A model generated the notes under the pieces. The model was not told the DNA's origin. It did no database searches and saw nothing but the letters and a program-made list of their open reading frames with translations. DNA of 64,000 nt, from positions 857,652-921,651 of the forward strand of contig JAJVDF010000497.1 in assembly GCA_022410635.1 (NCBI GenBank), in the 5' to 3' direction. A program made the translations under genes and the position numbers. This document shows positions 11,360 to 20,944 of the stretch, in pieces. Each line of letters opens with the position of its first letter. Position 1 is the stretch's first letter. The DNA is from Tretioscincus oriximinensis. Its lineage: Eukaryota > Chordata > Lepidosauria > Squamata > Gymnophthalmidae.

Positions 11360-11506
11360 CGCTCTGGTGAAACATGTTTGAGGACACCGTCCTATTTTTA
11401 ATTGTTCAATTTAAATCCATCTTATGGTTTTTATTGAGATCTACCCTGAGACCTTTGGTTATTGGGTGGAATACAAATGTAAGTAAATAAACAAAGAAAT
11501 AAATTA
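11360..11506 (+). mobile_element. L2 LINE 3' UTR/tail fragment
   Basis: ACCCTGAGACCTTTGGTTAT, then GGGTGGAATACAAATG and TAAATAAACAAA-type repeats, match the ends of the L2 copies at 7155-7226 and 10930-11005. No coding part remains that I can assign. Confidence 0.65.
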
Positions 11507-11509
11507 GTC

Positions 11510-12745
11510 ACTATAGCAAATGTTTAACTATGAGACTTTTGTTCCTTAGACAAAGGGACATTTATACAAATATTGAACAAATCATTATAGCACGGGATTT
11601 TAGAAAGTTAATCCAAGCCAATAAGGATACATTTTTTTCTTAAGATATGAGATGAATACATAGGGATGTTGACATGATCTTCATAACATCAAAGGACAAT
11701 GTGATTGAGTCTTAATTTTGAGAAGCCTTAACCTTAAACAGATTATAGAAAAAGGAAAGAATGAGAAAGTAAAATAGAATCCAGTTTGTGAAATATAAAT
11801 GAGTTTAAGTGGGCTGTATGCTTACTTAAGAGTCAAAGATGGACTTCGACCTATAGTCCTCTACCATTCAACAATGTTCCTATTGTTCCTCGTACATTAT
11901 TGCATAAAGGCAACTGGGAGTCAACTGGGAAACAAGTAACAATGCCTTCAAAAATATAAGTAACATTATAGAGCATTTTTGTGCAACAGTCCTTCATTCT
12001 GCCTCTGTCTTAGGCCCTGAGGCATGCAGTTCTCTTATCCATACGCGTTTCATTTGAACAGGAGGTGGGATGGAGGGTTTAAACTCTATAGATTTCTACA
12101 GATACATAAGCAATTCACATTCTTTCCTAAGATGCTAAGCAGCTTTGTCACAGCTAACAAGCCTAGGTATTCACTTGTGCCAATCAAAGTAAGTCAGGCT
12201 ACAACAATTGTTTTGGTTACCCACCTTTGTTATCTGAAACCTCCTTATTATCAGCACAATGTTTCCTAAAATAAATAACATAGCTGTTTATCTGAACACC
12301 TGGTTTTCTGAATGATTGCACTCCGGCCCCTCTTCTGTCATCTAGTTATATAAGAGATCTTGGATCCTGTTTATTTGAAATTCTTATAGGATGACCAGAC
12401 TCCTGGATTTCCTTCAAAGAGAGTGAAAATCACATTAAGGACAATCCAATTAGTCTTTGGAAAATGTAGCCATTATCTAATTATCGGTGACCTCTAACAC
12501 AGCCTTGTAATGTAGCAAGAACATTGTTTTTAATCTCCATGGATTAAAGGATCAGGTCTATGATACATATGAAACCTCTTTTAGCAGCCATAAAACTTTG
12601 GCAGTCTGAGGTAGAGAAGTTTACTGCACATGTATAATCAAGTTAATGGAATACTGCTAAGAGGAAAACAGGGTTTTTAAACGGAAAATGATTGAAAACA
12701 TGAACAGAGTCAATGTCCAAATGGGTGTTTTGTGCATTATAGTGT
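11510..12745. other. No feature recognised
   Basis: AT-rich unassigned DNA. An 81-codon frame at 12024-12269 shows no domain. Confidence 0.4.
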
Positions 12746-12747
12746 TT

Positions 12748-13325
12748 GAACATAAGAGGAGCCCTGATGAATTTGGCCATAGCATCTTGTCCAACATTCT
12801 GCCTCACACAGTAGCCCACCAACTGAATCTGGGCAGTCTCAAGCAGAAAAGGGCACCTGTTCTTGACTCCCCACAAATGGTCATTAAGGAATACCGCCTA
12901 TTGCTCCATCCCAAAGGCAGCATCAAGAGATCCATCCTAATAGCTATTGATACACTTGGGTTCCATGAATCTGATCGATCTTATCTTAAAACCACTTCTT
13001 TCAGAAGTAGATTTCATAGACCAATGACCCACTGGGTAAAAAAAATACTTTCCCTTGTCTGTCTTAACTCTTCTGCCCATTAGCTTTCTAGAGTGTCTCC
13101 TAGTTCTAGTGTTGTGTGATAGAGAAAATATTTTTGTTCTACTCACTTTATCCATCCCATACATGATTTTATATTCTTCAATCAGAACACCTCTTAATCA
13201 GAACACCTCACAATCTTTCAAGCCTGAAGAAATCTAGACATTACAACCTGAGTTCATAAGCCCTTGAAAATTCTTGCTCCCCTTTTTTGCATCTCCTCCA
13301 GTTTTAGAATTTCCTTTCTAATCTT
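12748..13325 (-). mobile_element. CR1 LINE 3' region
   Basis: Read on the minus strand it ends at GAACATAAGAGGAGCCCTGA (plus-strand wording, 12748 onward), the complement of the CR1 terminus. It then runs through CATTCTGCCTCACACAGTAG, GTGTTGTGTGATAGAGAAAA, a degraded TAGGTCTCCTC-type block and TTGCTCCCCTTTTTTGCATC. These align block by block with the plus-strand copy at 15358-15950. It is 5'-truncated 3' sequence. The 131-codon plus-strand frame at 12688-13083 is antisense to it and not a gene. Confidence 0.85.
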
Positions 13326-13383
13326 TACTTGATTAACTCTCAGACTTCCCCAAATAGCTTAATTGCATGATATATTAAACTAA

Positions 13384-14172
13384 GGATGCGTGCACACAGC
13401 TATTTTATTCCTCAATCGGTGNTAGATGAGGAAGGTTCTGGCACACGTGTTAAGCATGTTTCAGCAGTTGTCCCACAATAAATGCCATTTATCCAAGAAC
13501 AAACTATTGTTGGGATAATCAGACATCATTGCGGAGAAGCTTCGAAATCTCGCAGCCCACCTCCGTCATCTCGTAACCAACCACTTTCCTATCCCATGTG
13601 CACATTATTACTGCGAGAGACAGGAGGGGAGAGATGACAGGAGGAAGCGCCGCCTCCTTGCTTCAGCAGGGAGATCTGCCCGCCTTTTCTTAAGCTAAGA
13701 CTGCCCTCCACCTGCTTTGGGGGGCTGCTGCCTGGAGAGCGGCTCTGCAAAGCGACGAGCAGGATGTTGTCGCTATCAAATGGTTCGGCTGAGGTGAGAA
13801 GGAGGAGGTGGGTAGGTTGACAGGACGTCTGTCAATGTTCNCCTTCATTTCACCGAGCTGATCTCCAGGCAGCAGCCCCTGAAAGCAGGCGGAGGGCTGG
13901 TTGGGCTTAGGAAAAGGCTTCTAGTGACATGCCTCAGCCGAACCATTGGACAGCGACAACATCCTGCTCGTCGTTTCGCAGAGCCAATCTCCAGACAGCA
14001 GCCCCCGAAAGCAGACGGAGGACCTGCTGGAAGGAGGGCACATCCAGCTGCATATCACGAGAATTCAAGTATACGTGTACACAGACACACCATTGTATAT
14101 TCCAGACACACCGTTGCTATATTCCAGAATATAGCTTTGTTCTGGTTTTTATCTTCTCGTGTGAACGCAGCC
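13384..14172. mobile_element. GC-rich foldback element, GGCTGCGT..CACAC termini, copy 1
   Basis: The ends are inverted repeats: GGATGCGTGCACAC on the left and the complement of GGCTGCGTTCACAC on the right. Each is flanked by TAA, as PIF/Harbinger elements usually are (TWA duplication). Inside, 13712-13794 and 13932-14014 are 83-base arms of a large hairpin, both with GACGAGCAGGATGTTGTCGC and GCTGCTG/CAGCAGCCCC words. Part of the right arm is repeated in the loop at 13856-13898. The first 170 bases match copy 2 at 41728. Several overlapping frames at 13924-14198 lie in the hairpin and have no transposase signature. The superfamily is an inference. Confidence 0.7.
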
Positions 14173-14175
14173 TAA

Positions 14176-14303
14176 GGTTCCCATCTAATCAATTATAATC
14201 ACTTTATCCTGGGGCTGTATTGGGATTGCCATAGACAGATATGGCAATTCCAACATAGTCCTAGAATAATCACACGTTTATATCCCATCTGAATGCAGTC
14301 TAA
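14176..14303. mobile_element. Dyad element next to foldback copy 1
   Basis: Arms at 14210-14232 and 14239-14262 pair around GGGATTGCCATAGACAGATA. A right-hand GAATGCAGTCTAAG resembles the GCAGCCTAAG end of the neighbouring foldback element. This may be a separate small MITE using the same type of terminus. Related dyads are at 5060 and 51005. Confidence 0.5.
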
Positions 14304-14304
14304 G

Positions 14305-15355
14305 TCATCCTGCAGAACGTTCTCCAACCTAGTAGTGTGGGGGAAGGCCAGGACTACAATTATAAGTCAATTCTACTTCAGAAGCCAAACCTATGTATTA
14401 AAAGTTTCCAAGAAAACATTGCACAAAGTCATATTTAACCAATCATTTTAAAGCAAAAGCTCACTTACCAAAAAAATTGTTATAGTGTTTTACTAATCCA
14501 ATAAAAGTACAGTTGTATTACACAAAGCGATACAAATGTAGAAAAAATATATTACAATTTCCTCTATTGGCATTTATTGTTTCAATCAAAGGATAGATTG
14601 CTCCACATTCATAAAGTGAAACTGGTGCATAAATACTGCTCTAGGGATTACGTATTTGAATTCCAGGTTAAACAAATGGTAGAAACATTAAGATTCTAGT
14701 CGGTGTAGAAACCCAATTAAAACTACTAAGCATTGTCTTCTTATACTTCTGGCCTGAGCAAGGTAATTTCCATATTCATGTCTTATGGAAGAAGTGAACA
14801 GTAACGTTTATCTGATCAACTTGGAAATCCAGTCAGTAATGAAGTAATAAACATAGATTGAATATTTCTGTAAAATAAATACTATAGCAATGCATGGGCA
14901 ACTGCACTTTTAAAATCAAAAACCTTATACTTCAGTCCATGTTGGAACAGCACCTGAGAGCAGTGTCTCCAACTGGACTAACATCAAGCAGAATTATTAA
15001 GAGCTGTATTGCACTGGACCTTATTCCTGATCATGCATATCAACTCTGATTTTGTTAAATAGATAATTTTGGCACTTATGGGTTTGGGATTGCTGCTTCT
15101 AGAAATTTGTCCTATNGGATTCAATTTTTTGTAATATCGTTGTTTTTAAACAGATTCATTTTCTGAAGAATTTTTTTAATAATTAATATTCTTTTTTTAT
15201 TTATCTTAAATATGTATTTCATTTACAGCTTTTCAAAATGATAAAAAACATTTTGTTAAATATAGTAACTATTGGGTACTAAGTGTTTTCCCACTATTAT
15301 ATTATGATGATGCAAAAACCTGTTTGCATTTTGTAATTTTGTAGGTATAGAATAT
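14305..15355. other. No feature recognised
   Basis: AT-rich unassigned DNA between the dyad element and a CR1 copy. Confidence 0.4.
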
Positions 15356-15357
15356 AA

Positions 15358-15951
15358 GACAGAAAAGGGCAACAAGAATGATCAAGGGACTGGAGCACCT
15401 CCCTTATGAAATCTAGCTGCAATGTCTAGACCTCTTTAGCCTCAAAAGATGGCATTTGAGAGGAGACCTAATTGAGGTGTATAAAATCATGCCTGGGATG
15501 GACAAGGTGAATAGAGAAGAGATATTTTTTCTATCACACAACACCAGGACCAGGGGGCATTCCTTGAAACTGATGGGCAGAAGAGTAAGGACAGACAAAT
15601 GAAAGTATTTTTTTTTTACTCAGAGGGTCATCGGCTTATGGAATTTACTTCCAGAAGAGGTTGTAGTAGGTAGCAGCCTGGATAGCTTTAAGGCAGGATC
15701 AGACACGTTCATGGAAGCCAAGGGTATAAACAGCTACTAGGATGGATGTCTTGATACTGCCTCTGAAATGGAACAACAGGCAGGATTCCTGAAATGTCTT
15801 TTGCAGGGCTCTAAAATCAGTTGAAGATTTTGCCTTCTTCTGTTCCAGACTGCCCAAGTGCAATTGGTGGGCCACTTTGTGAGACAGAATGTAGGACTGG
15901 ATGGTCTCCAGCCTGATTCAGCAGGGCTCCTCTTATGTTCTTATGTTCTAA
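15358..15951 (+). mobile_element. CR1 LINE 3' region, best-preserved copy
   Basis: About 590 bases of CR1 3' sequence in continuous order: GGCAACAAGAATGATCAAGG, GGAGAGGAGACCTAATTGAGG-like words, TATAAAATCATGCCTGGGAT, CTATCACACAACACCAGG, ACTTCCAGAAGAGGTTG, GATCAGACACGTTCATGGAA, then GCCTGATTCAGCAGGGCTCC and the TTATGTTCTTATG terminus. It is 5'-truncated with no coding RT left. I used it as the in-window reference for the other CR1 pieces. Confidence 0.9.
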
Positions 15952-15954
15952 GAC

Positions 15955-17060
15955 AGTACTTTCTCATGGTAAGGCAAGGTAGCTATCATTTATATCAATA
16001 GTTGAACGGATTTTGCAACTATATGGTGCTCTAAAATCATAATTCATGACTAAAAATAATTCTTCTTTAACAATTAAGTGATTCCTTGAAAATTCTTTAG
16101 CTGAATAATACCTATGGTTTCTACAGCTACCTGTAGAAACAACTATTGTGATAGAAGGCGAAAACAAGATTGGATTTGCTAATAATCATATTTGCATAAT
16201 ATATACATACATATTTCTCTCAAAATAAAATAGAACCAATGAAATATTCACAAGAGGCTTTGGAAAGACAAAAAATGCAGCTACTTTTTTCAGGAAACAC
16301 AGAACTTGATGGTGCTTTTTATGACCTCTTGCGACATCGAGGGGCAGAATGTGTTAGGCAACAATTCAAAAACCATTGCCAGAGTAATTACTGAAGTCAT
16401 TCTGATGAGAGAGACCAGCTTGGGTCAACTCCATACTAACCAGCATGCAGTGTGTAGATCTCCCATGGGTAAGTGACTCCTATTCAGATGAGAACTACAA
16501 TGCTTGGCCTTTACACATGATTAATGTTTATTTGACCAGACAGTGTGTAGTTGAATTTGCTCCCATTTTTTCTTGAGCTTCAAATGCAGTTCCTCAAATG
16601 ATTTATTTATTTATTTATTTGCAATGGAAATGACACATTTCTCTAAGTAACGTACTCAAATGGTGAACTGATGTGTTTTTATTTCATAGAATTTTTATAT
16701 ATCTATATCTTTTTTTCTAATCCTGGGCTTTTCTCTGCCGGTAAGATTCAGTTTGGATACTGGTAACTTTTTTGAGCTTTAATATAATTGCAATATGTAA
16801 TTAAAATAAGGGTGCATTTGTAGTAGTAGAGAGGCAGTAAACTTTTTTTCTGGAAAAAAATCATCTATCCTTCGTCTTTCTTTCTTTCTGTCTGTCTATC
16901 TATCTGTCTTCTGCCTGTCTGTCTGTCTACAGACTATTCCATCTATCCATATAGCTGCACTTTTATCCTGTCGTATACCTGAAACTCTCAGAGAGGATAA
17001 TAACCATAAATATAAAATCAAAACAGTAGTTGAAAGTGGGATGGGGAAGCTGTTTCTTTA
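15955..17060. other. No gene; short simple repeats
   Basis: (ATTT)n lies near 16600 and a TTTC/CTGT/CTAT simple-repeat run at 16870-16928. The rest is AT-rich and unassigned. Confidence 0.5.
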
Positions 17061-17062
17061 GG

Positions 17063-17172
17063 CAAATTATTTATTTGCTTATGAATTTATATCCTACCCT
17101 TCAGCAAAAAGGGCCCAAGGCAGGTCATGTTATGTTAAAGTGTTCCCTTAATTGTTTTGATCAGTATATATA
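17063..17172 (-). mobile_element. LINE-tail fragment joined to a Tc1-like TIR remnant
   Basis: 17063-17128 reads on the minus strand as a LINE 3' tail (GGGCCCTTTTTGCTGAAGGG, TAGGATATAAATTC, AAATAA repeats). It is joined directly to 17129-17172, whose TTAAAGTGTTCCCTTAATTG and ATCAGTATATATA words match the right arm of the palindrome at 9776-9813 with a few changes. Only one TIR is present. Confidence 0.6.
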
Positions 17173-17174
17173 AA

Positions 17175-17818
17175 AAACATATTTTAAATGTAATTCTCAC
17201 CTCTTACCTTCATATGGTGCAAAATATACCACTCCTAATATGTATTGTTTATTATGTAAATNTAAGATAAATTATTTCATGTTTGGTTAGGGTGGAAGCT
17301 CTGAAAACAACAAAAAGACCGACCAGATGGGTTATTTTTAGTGCTATTATTACAGCTATAGTGGGTTTGTCACATGGTTTGGTGGTAAATTATAGCAATT
17401 AAAGCATGGGACAGCATTAAATAATGCCTTGTCTCTAAAATGGTTAAAATAATCCCAGCAACACCGTCTCCATTATAATGCAAGGGCTGACTTGTCTTTG
17501 CAGTATCCTTAATTTCAAGACAGTCCTGATTTAAACTCTGACTCTAACTAGTTCTGATCAGCTGCAGCAAGTAAGGAGCACCGTGTGCCCATAGTTTCTC
17601 AACATATGGAAGACAGAGAAATGAAAAACAAAATTGATGTATGAATCAAAAGATTACGTGAATATGGTCTAAAGTGTGGCCATGGCCTAAATGCCTGAGC
17701 AATAACTTGATCTGAAGTATTCTTGAGTTAACGGAACTTAGAATGATATCTGTCATTAGATACCTTCACTTGGCATTGGATGCTATTTAACTAGTTGATT
17801 AGTAGTTGTTTGTAGCCA
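17175..17818. other. No feature recognised
   Basis: Unassigned DNA. Confidence 0.4.
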
Positions 17819-17819
17819 G

Positions 17820-18085
17820 ATTTTTGAAGAAGGAGAAGGAGAAGGAGAAGAAGGAGAAGGAGAAGGAGAAGGAGAAGGAGAAGAAGCAGAAGAAGCAGAA
17901 GAAGCAGAAGAAGCAGAAGAAGCAGAAGAAGCAGAAGAAGCAGAAGAAGCAGAAGAAGCAGAAGCAGAAGCTAGAGCTACAGGTTAGTGGGAGGCGCTTA
18001 ACCTTCCAAACATCCAACACAGGACCTTGAAAACTGATCTCTCAAGTGATAGACCATCTCCTTAGCAACTGTGCCTTCATTGGCA
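17820..18085 (-). mobile_element. SINE-A head fused to a (GAAGAAGCA)n minisatellite
   Basis: 17974-18078 is the tRNA-like head and first body block of SINE-A in antisense orientation (CTAGAGCTACAGGTTAGTGG ... CTCCTTAGCAACTG). The second half of the body is missing. The copy passes directly at 17971 into a purine array: GGAGAA units (17826-17880), then a clean 9-base GAAGAAGCA repeat to about 17968. The array encodes Lys/Gln or Cys/Phe runs that are not proteins. I infer tail-derived repeat expansion combined with body loss. Confidence 0.75.
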
Positions 18086-19795
18086 GTACATCCATTGCTT
18101 TGGATGAAAAAAAGAAGAAAGTGTTCCAAAACAGAATAGAAGGTCTTTCCTGGGACACAGTGAAAATGTTAATAATCATATTATTTCATTTGGTAAAAAA
18201 AAGGGAAGACTCAGATTTCCAGTTTTAACTTGTTAACAAGATGGTGTGAGAATCACCATCATCTCTCTATGCCTTGTCATAAGCTTTCAGCAAAAATGAA
18301 AACTTCTTGATGGCTCTTGGCTATCACGCTACAATAGTTCATGTGATGTCACTTCAATTAGACTGAGTTTGGGAAGATTTATTGACCAGCTGTATAGAAT
18401 ATTTAAAGACAGTCAAAGAAGCAGCAATAGCAACCTGAAAACCTTGGCAAGTTTAAGCTCATCAATCTGCACGACACACTTGGAAATTTTTCTGCTGAAG
18501 TATTTTGACAATCTTTCTGCCTAGTAGATGCTTCTCAAGTGACAAAAGTCACAATTTGATCCCTATAGCTAGGAAATAAAGCTCCTATTTCTTCTTTCTG
18601 GTTATAAGACCAGCAAGGAAATTATATTAATAGAGTTTTTTAAAAGTCCCTTTCTATAATGACTGAACATTGTGGAAGGCTTGCTTACCTTTCCTCTCAT
18701 CCTCTAAAGGACCCAAGACCCTGTGATTATTCTGCTATCTAGTGGTTAGTTTCCTAAAATACATTCAAAGGACTCTGTCCCCCACCCTCTACTTCTACCT
18801 TTATCATATAACTTGTTCAATTATATTGTCTTTTATTCTCTTGATTTCTATCTACAATTATACGTCCCAAAGCAGCTATTGTGTAACCTGTAGGGCTTGG
18901 ATTAAGTTCACTAGTCAAGTTGACCCCAATCCTGACCTTCACTTAATTAAATACAGGATTAAACCGAAGGAGACTGCAATTCAGATCTCAGATTTAAGCA
19001 GAGGTGGGGGAAGGGCAGGACATTGAGGAACTGACTGGTGATCATGAACGAACTCACCTGGCATTTTATAGCAAAAAGCACTCACTGCTTGGTTGAACTT
19101 GCTCGTTCTCAAAACCAAACCATCTTATCTCTTCAACTGGATACTGATCCCTTCTGAAGTGAAATGTAATAATGCCGTTGGGAAGCTGTTGGAGCCAACT
19201 CAAAACCTCACATGCAAACATTGTGGGAACTTAATTCCGTACAAACACTAAATTGCAAGAATACCGGTGATAAGGCCGATAAACATAGATGACTCCACCA
19301 AAACTGACAGCTTTTTGAAATGAAGCAAATTTAATCGTTATTGTAGATATAAGCTCCATAGGAAGAACTAATTTTTAATACTTTCACGACACGATGAAAG
19401 GGAATAAAAAAGTAATTCAGTTTCTTTTTAACCCAAAATTATATGCAATATTAATTCTATCTCTATTTCACCATTTTTCAAGGAAAGAAAGTTCAAAGGT
19501 GGTTTCCACACAGGTGCACAGAGTCTACTCAGCTCTGGATGTGAAAAGAGCATAGTCCCTCCATAATACAAAGTGTCTACTCAGAAACTGCAAGTGATCC
19601 ACTCCTGGGTGTGAAAACCATGCCTAGGAATGTATCAGTAACTTCCTTTGTGACCCAAGACCAAGTCCCATTTCTGTAATTACTGTGTAAAGAAGTAGCA
19701 GCAACAGGAACAGCTCCATTAATGTACTTCGGCTTGGTATATATTAGCTGCAGTCACATACATTTGCATTTAGCAGTTAGATCCAGATTAGATGA
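18086..19795. other. No feature recognised
   Basis: AT-rich unassigned DNA. A 94-codon frame at 18742-19026 has no recognisable domain. Confidence 0.4.
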
Positions 19796-20278
19796 GCCGG
19801 TTTGCTGTAGTAGTTAGAGTGTCGGATTCTTATCTGGTAGTCTCCCGGTTCGATTCCCCACTACTCCATGAAAGCCAGATGTGTGACCTTGAGCCAGTCA
19901 CAGTTCTTTAGAATTCTCTCAGCTGCACCTACTTCACAGGGTAGGCTGACCAGATGACCCCTTTTTGGGGGGGTTGAAAACCCATTTTTGGGGTGCCTCA
20001 CGTTTTTTTCTGCGGAAAAAAAAATAAAAAAACAAAAGGAATTTATTAAAAAATCTTTTTTTGAAAAGATTTTCCTCAGAAAAAACTGGGAAGCACCCTA
20101 AAACCGGGTTTTCACACCCACCCACCCTCAAGGGGTCATATGGTCAGCCTAAGTGGAGAAAGTAACAAAAATGTATGTGGCGCCCTTCGGTTGGCTGCCC
20201 TGAGACCTTCGGGTATAGGGCGGGATATAAGTACAAATAAATAAACAAATATAAATAAGTATAAATGAAATAAATAAG
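19796..20278 (+). mobile_element. tRNA-derived SINE with L2-type tail (SINE-B), split by a MITE
   Basis: The head has an A-box-like TAGTAGTTAGAG (19808-19819) and a perfect B box GGTTCGATTCC (19847-19857). The body follows (CATGAAAGCCAGATGTGTGA, CAGTCACAGTTCTTTAGAA) and breaks at 19941. After a MITE (19942-20151) it resumes with GTGGAGAAAG, CGCCCTTCGGTTGGCTGCCC, TGAGACCTTCGGGTATAGGG and CGGGATATAAG, ending in AAATAAATAAAC-type repeats. The last blocks closely parallel the end of the L2 LINE at 7155-7226. The family is then most simply a SINE mobilised by L2 machinery. Confidence 0.85.
19942..20151. mobile_element. Hairpin MITE, TAGGCTGACCAGATGACCCC family, copy 1
   Basis: The 210-base element begins TAGGCTGACCAGATGACCCC and ends GGTCATATGGTCAGCCTA. 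The arms go on pairing through the G-run, AAAACCC, GGGGTGC/GCACCC and TTTTTTCTG/CAGAAAAAA blocks, so most of the element is one imperfect hairpin with an A/T-rich centre. It interrupts SINE-B between CTTCACAGG and GTGGAGAAAG. A second full copy is at 29764-29938 and a decayed one at 35411. No transposase is seen. Confidence 0.85.
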
Positions 20279-20725
20279 AGGAACAATGTGTGCTGCTCAA
20301 AGTGCAAATCACTGTTACACGTGAAGTCGGGATCAATGAAACTTTGCATCAAGTTCACATCCACACAGTCTCTGTTTTCAGCTGCTATTATCAGCATTTG
20401 CTTCACTAGAGTTCATACCTGAACTCAGAGCTGCCTGAGTGCTGAAATACTCACATTCACAGACTTACAAACCTCTGAAACTGCACTTTGGATCCTAACA
20501 TCTCCTTCACTGATGCTGCGACTAATGCACATTCTTATTCCATTTTGCTGCTTTCTGCCCCCATTTTTTGCCCTTGTGCAAACTTAGCTGAGGAGGTGAA
20601 AACAATCAGACATGGCACTTATAACAGCATGTACATGTTGCATAATTATACATACGTGAACCTTTTGAGCCTCTTAGGGAGGGAAATGAATAGAAAAAGG
20701 ATATGTAGCTAATAATATGTAAACA

Positions 20726-20927
20726 GTCCAGCAAATGAGCTAGCAGCACTTTGAGACTAACTTGAGAAAAGTGGGTGGCATAAGCTTTCATAGACACGTC
20801 CCTCAGCATCTGAAGAAGTAGACGTGTCTACAAAGGCTTATGCCACACAATTTTCTCAAGTTAGTCTCAAAGTACTGCTAGCTCCTTTGCTGGACTTTCT
20901 ACTAGACTAACAGGGCTATTTCTCTGA
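20726..20927. mobile_element. Foldback repeat flanked by 12-bp direct repeats
   Basis: Arms 20726-20800 and 20821-20895 are 75 bases each, with about seven mismatches by eye and a 20-base loop. A 32-base single-copy segment follows (ACTAGACTAACAGGG ... TCTCTGA). Direct repeats AATATGTAAACA sit immediately outside, at 20714-20725 and 20928-20939. From the loop rightward, the wording (CTGAAGAAGT, GGCTTATGCC, AGTTAGTCTCAAAGT, AGACTAACAGGGCTA) recalls a repeat common in turtle and other reptile genomes whose class I cannot name. The left arm would be an inverted extra copy. Frames in it are not genes. Confidence 0.7.
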
Positions 20928-20944
20928 AATATGTAAACAATAAA

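Noticed and set aside
12688..13083. 131-codon plus-strand frame
   Set aside because: Lies antisense over a CR1 3' region and matches no protein.
14176..14303. Extension of the foldback element to 14303
   Set aside because: The inner TAA-flanked termini at 13384-14172 pair better. The outer GCAGTCTAAG end fits a separate small dyad element.
19796..19870. Possible tRNA gene
   Set aside because: A and B boxes are present, but the cloverleaf cannot be completed and the head continues into a SINE body shared with copies at 28266 and 32629.
20726..20895. CRISPR-like or phage-like inverted repeat
   Set aside because: Only one hairpin, vertebrate context and 12-bp flanking repeats. A retroposed foldback explains it better.
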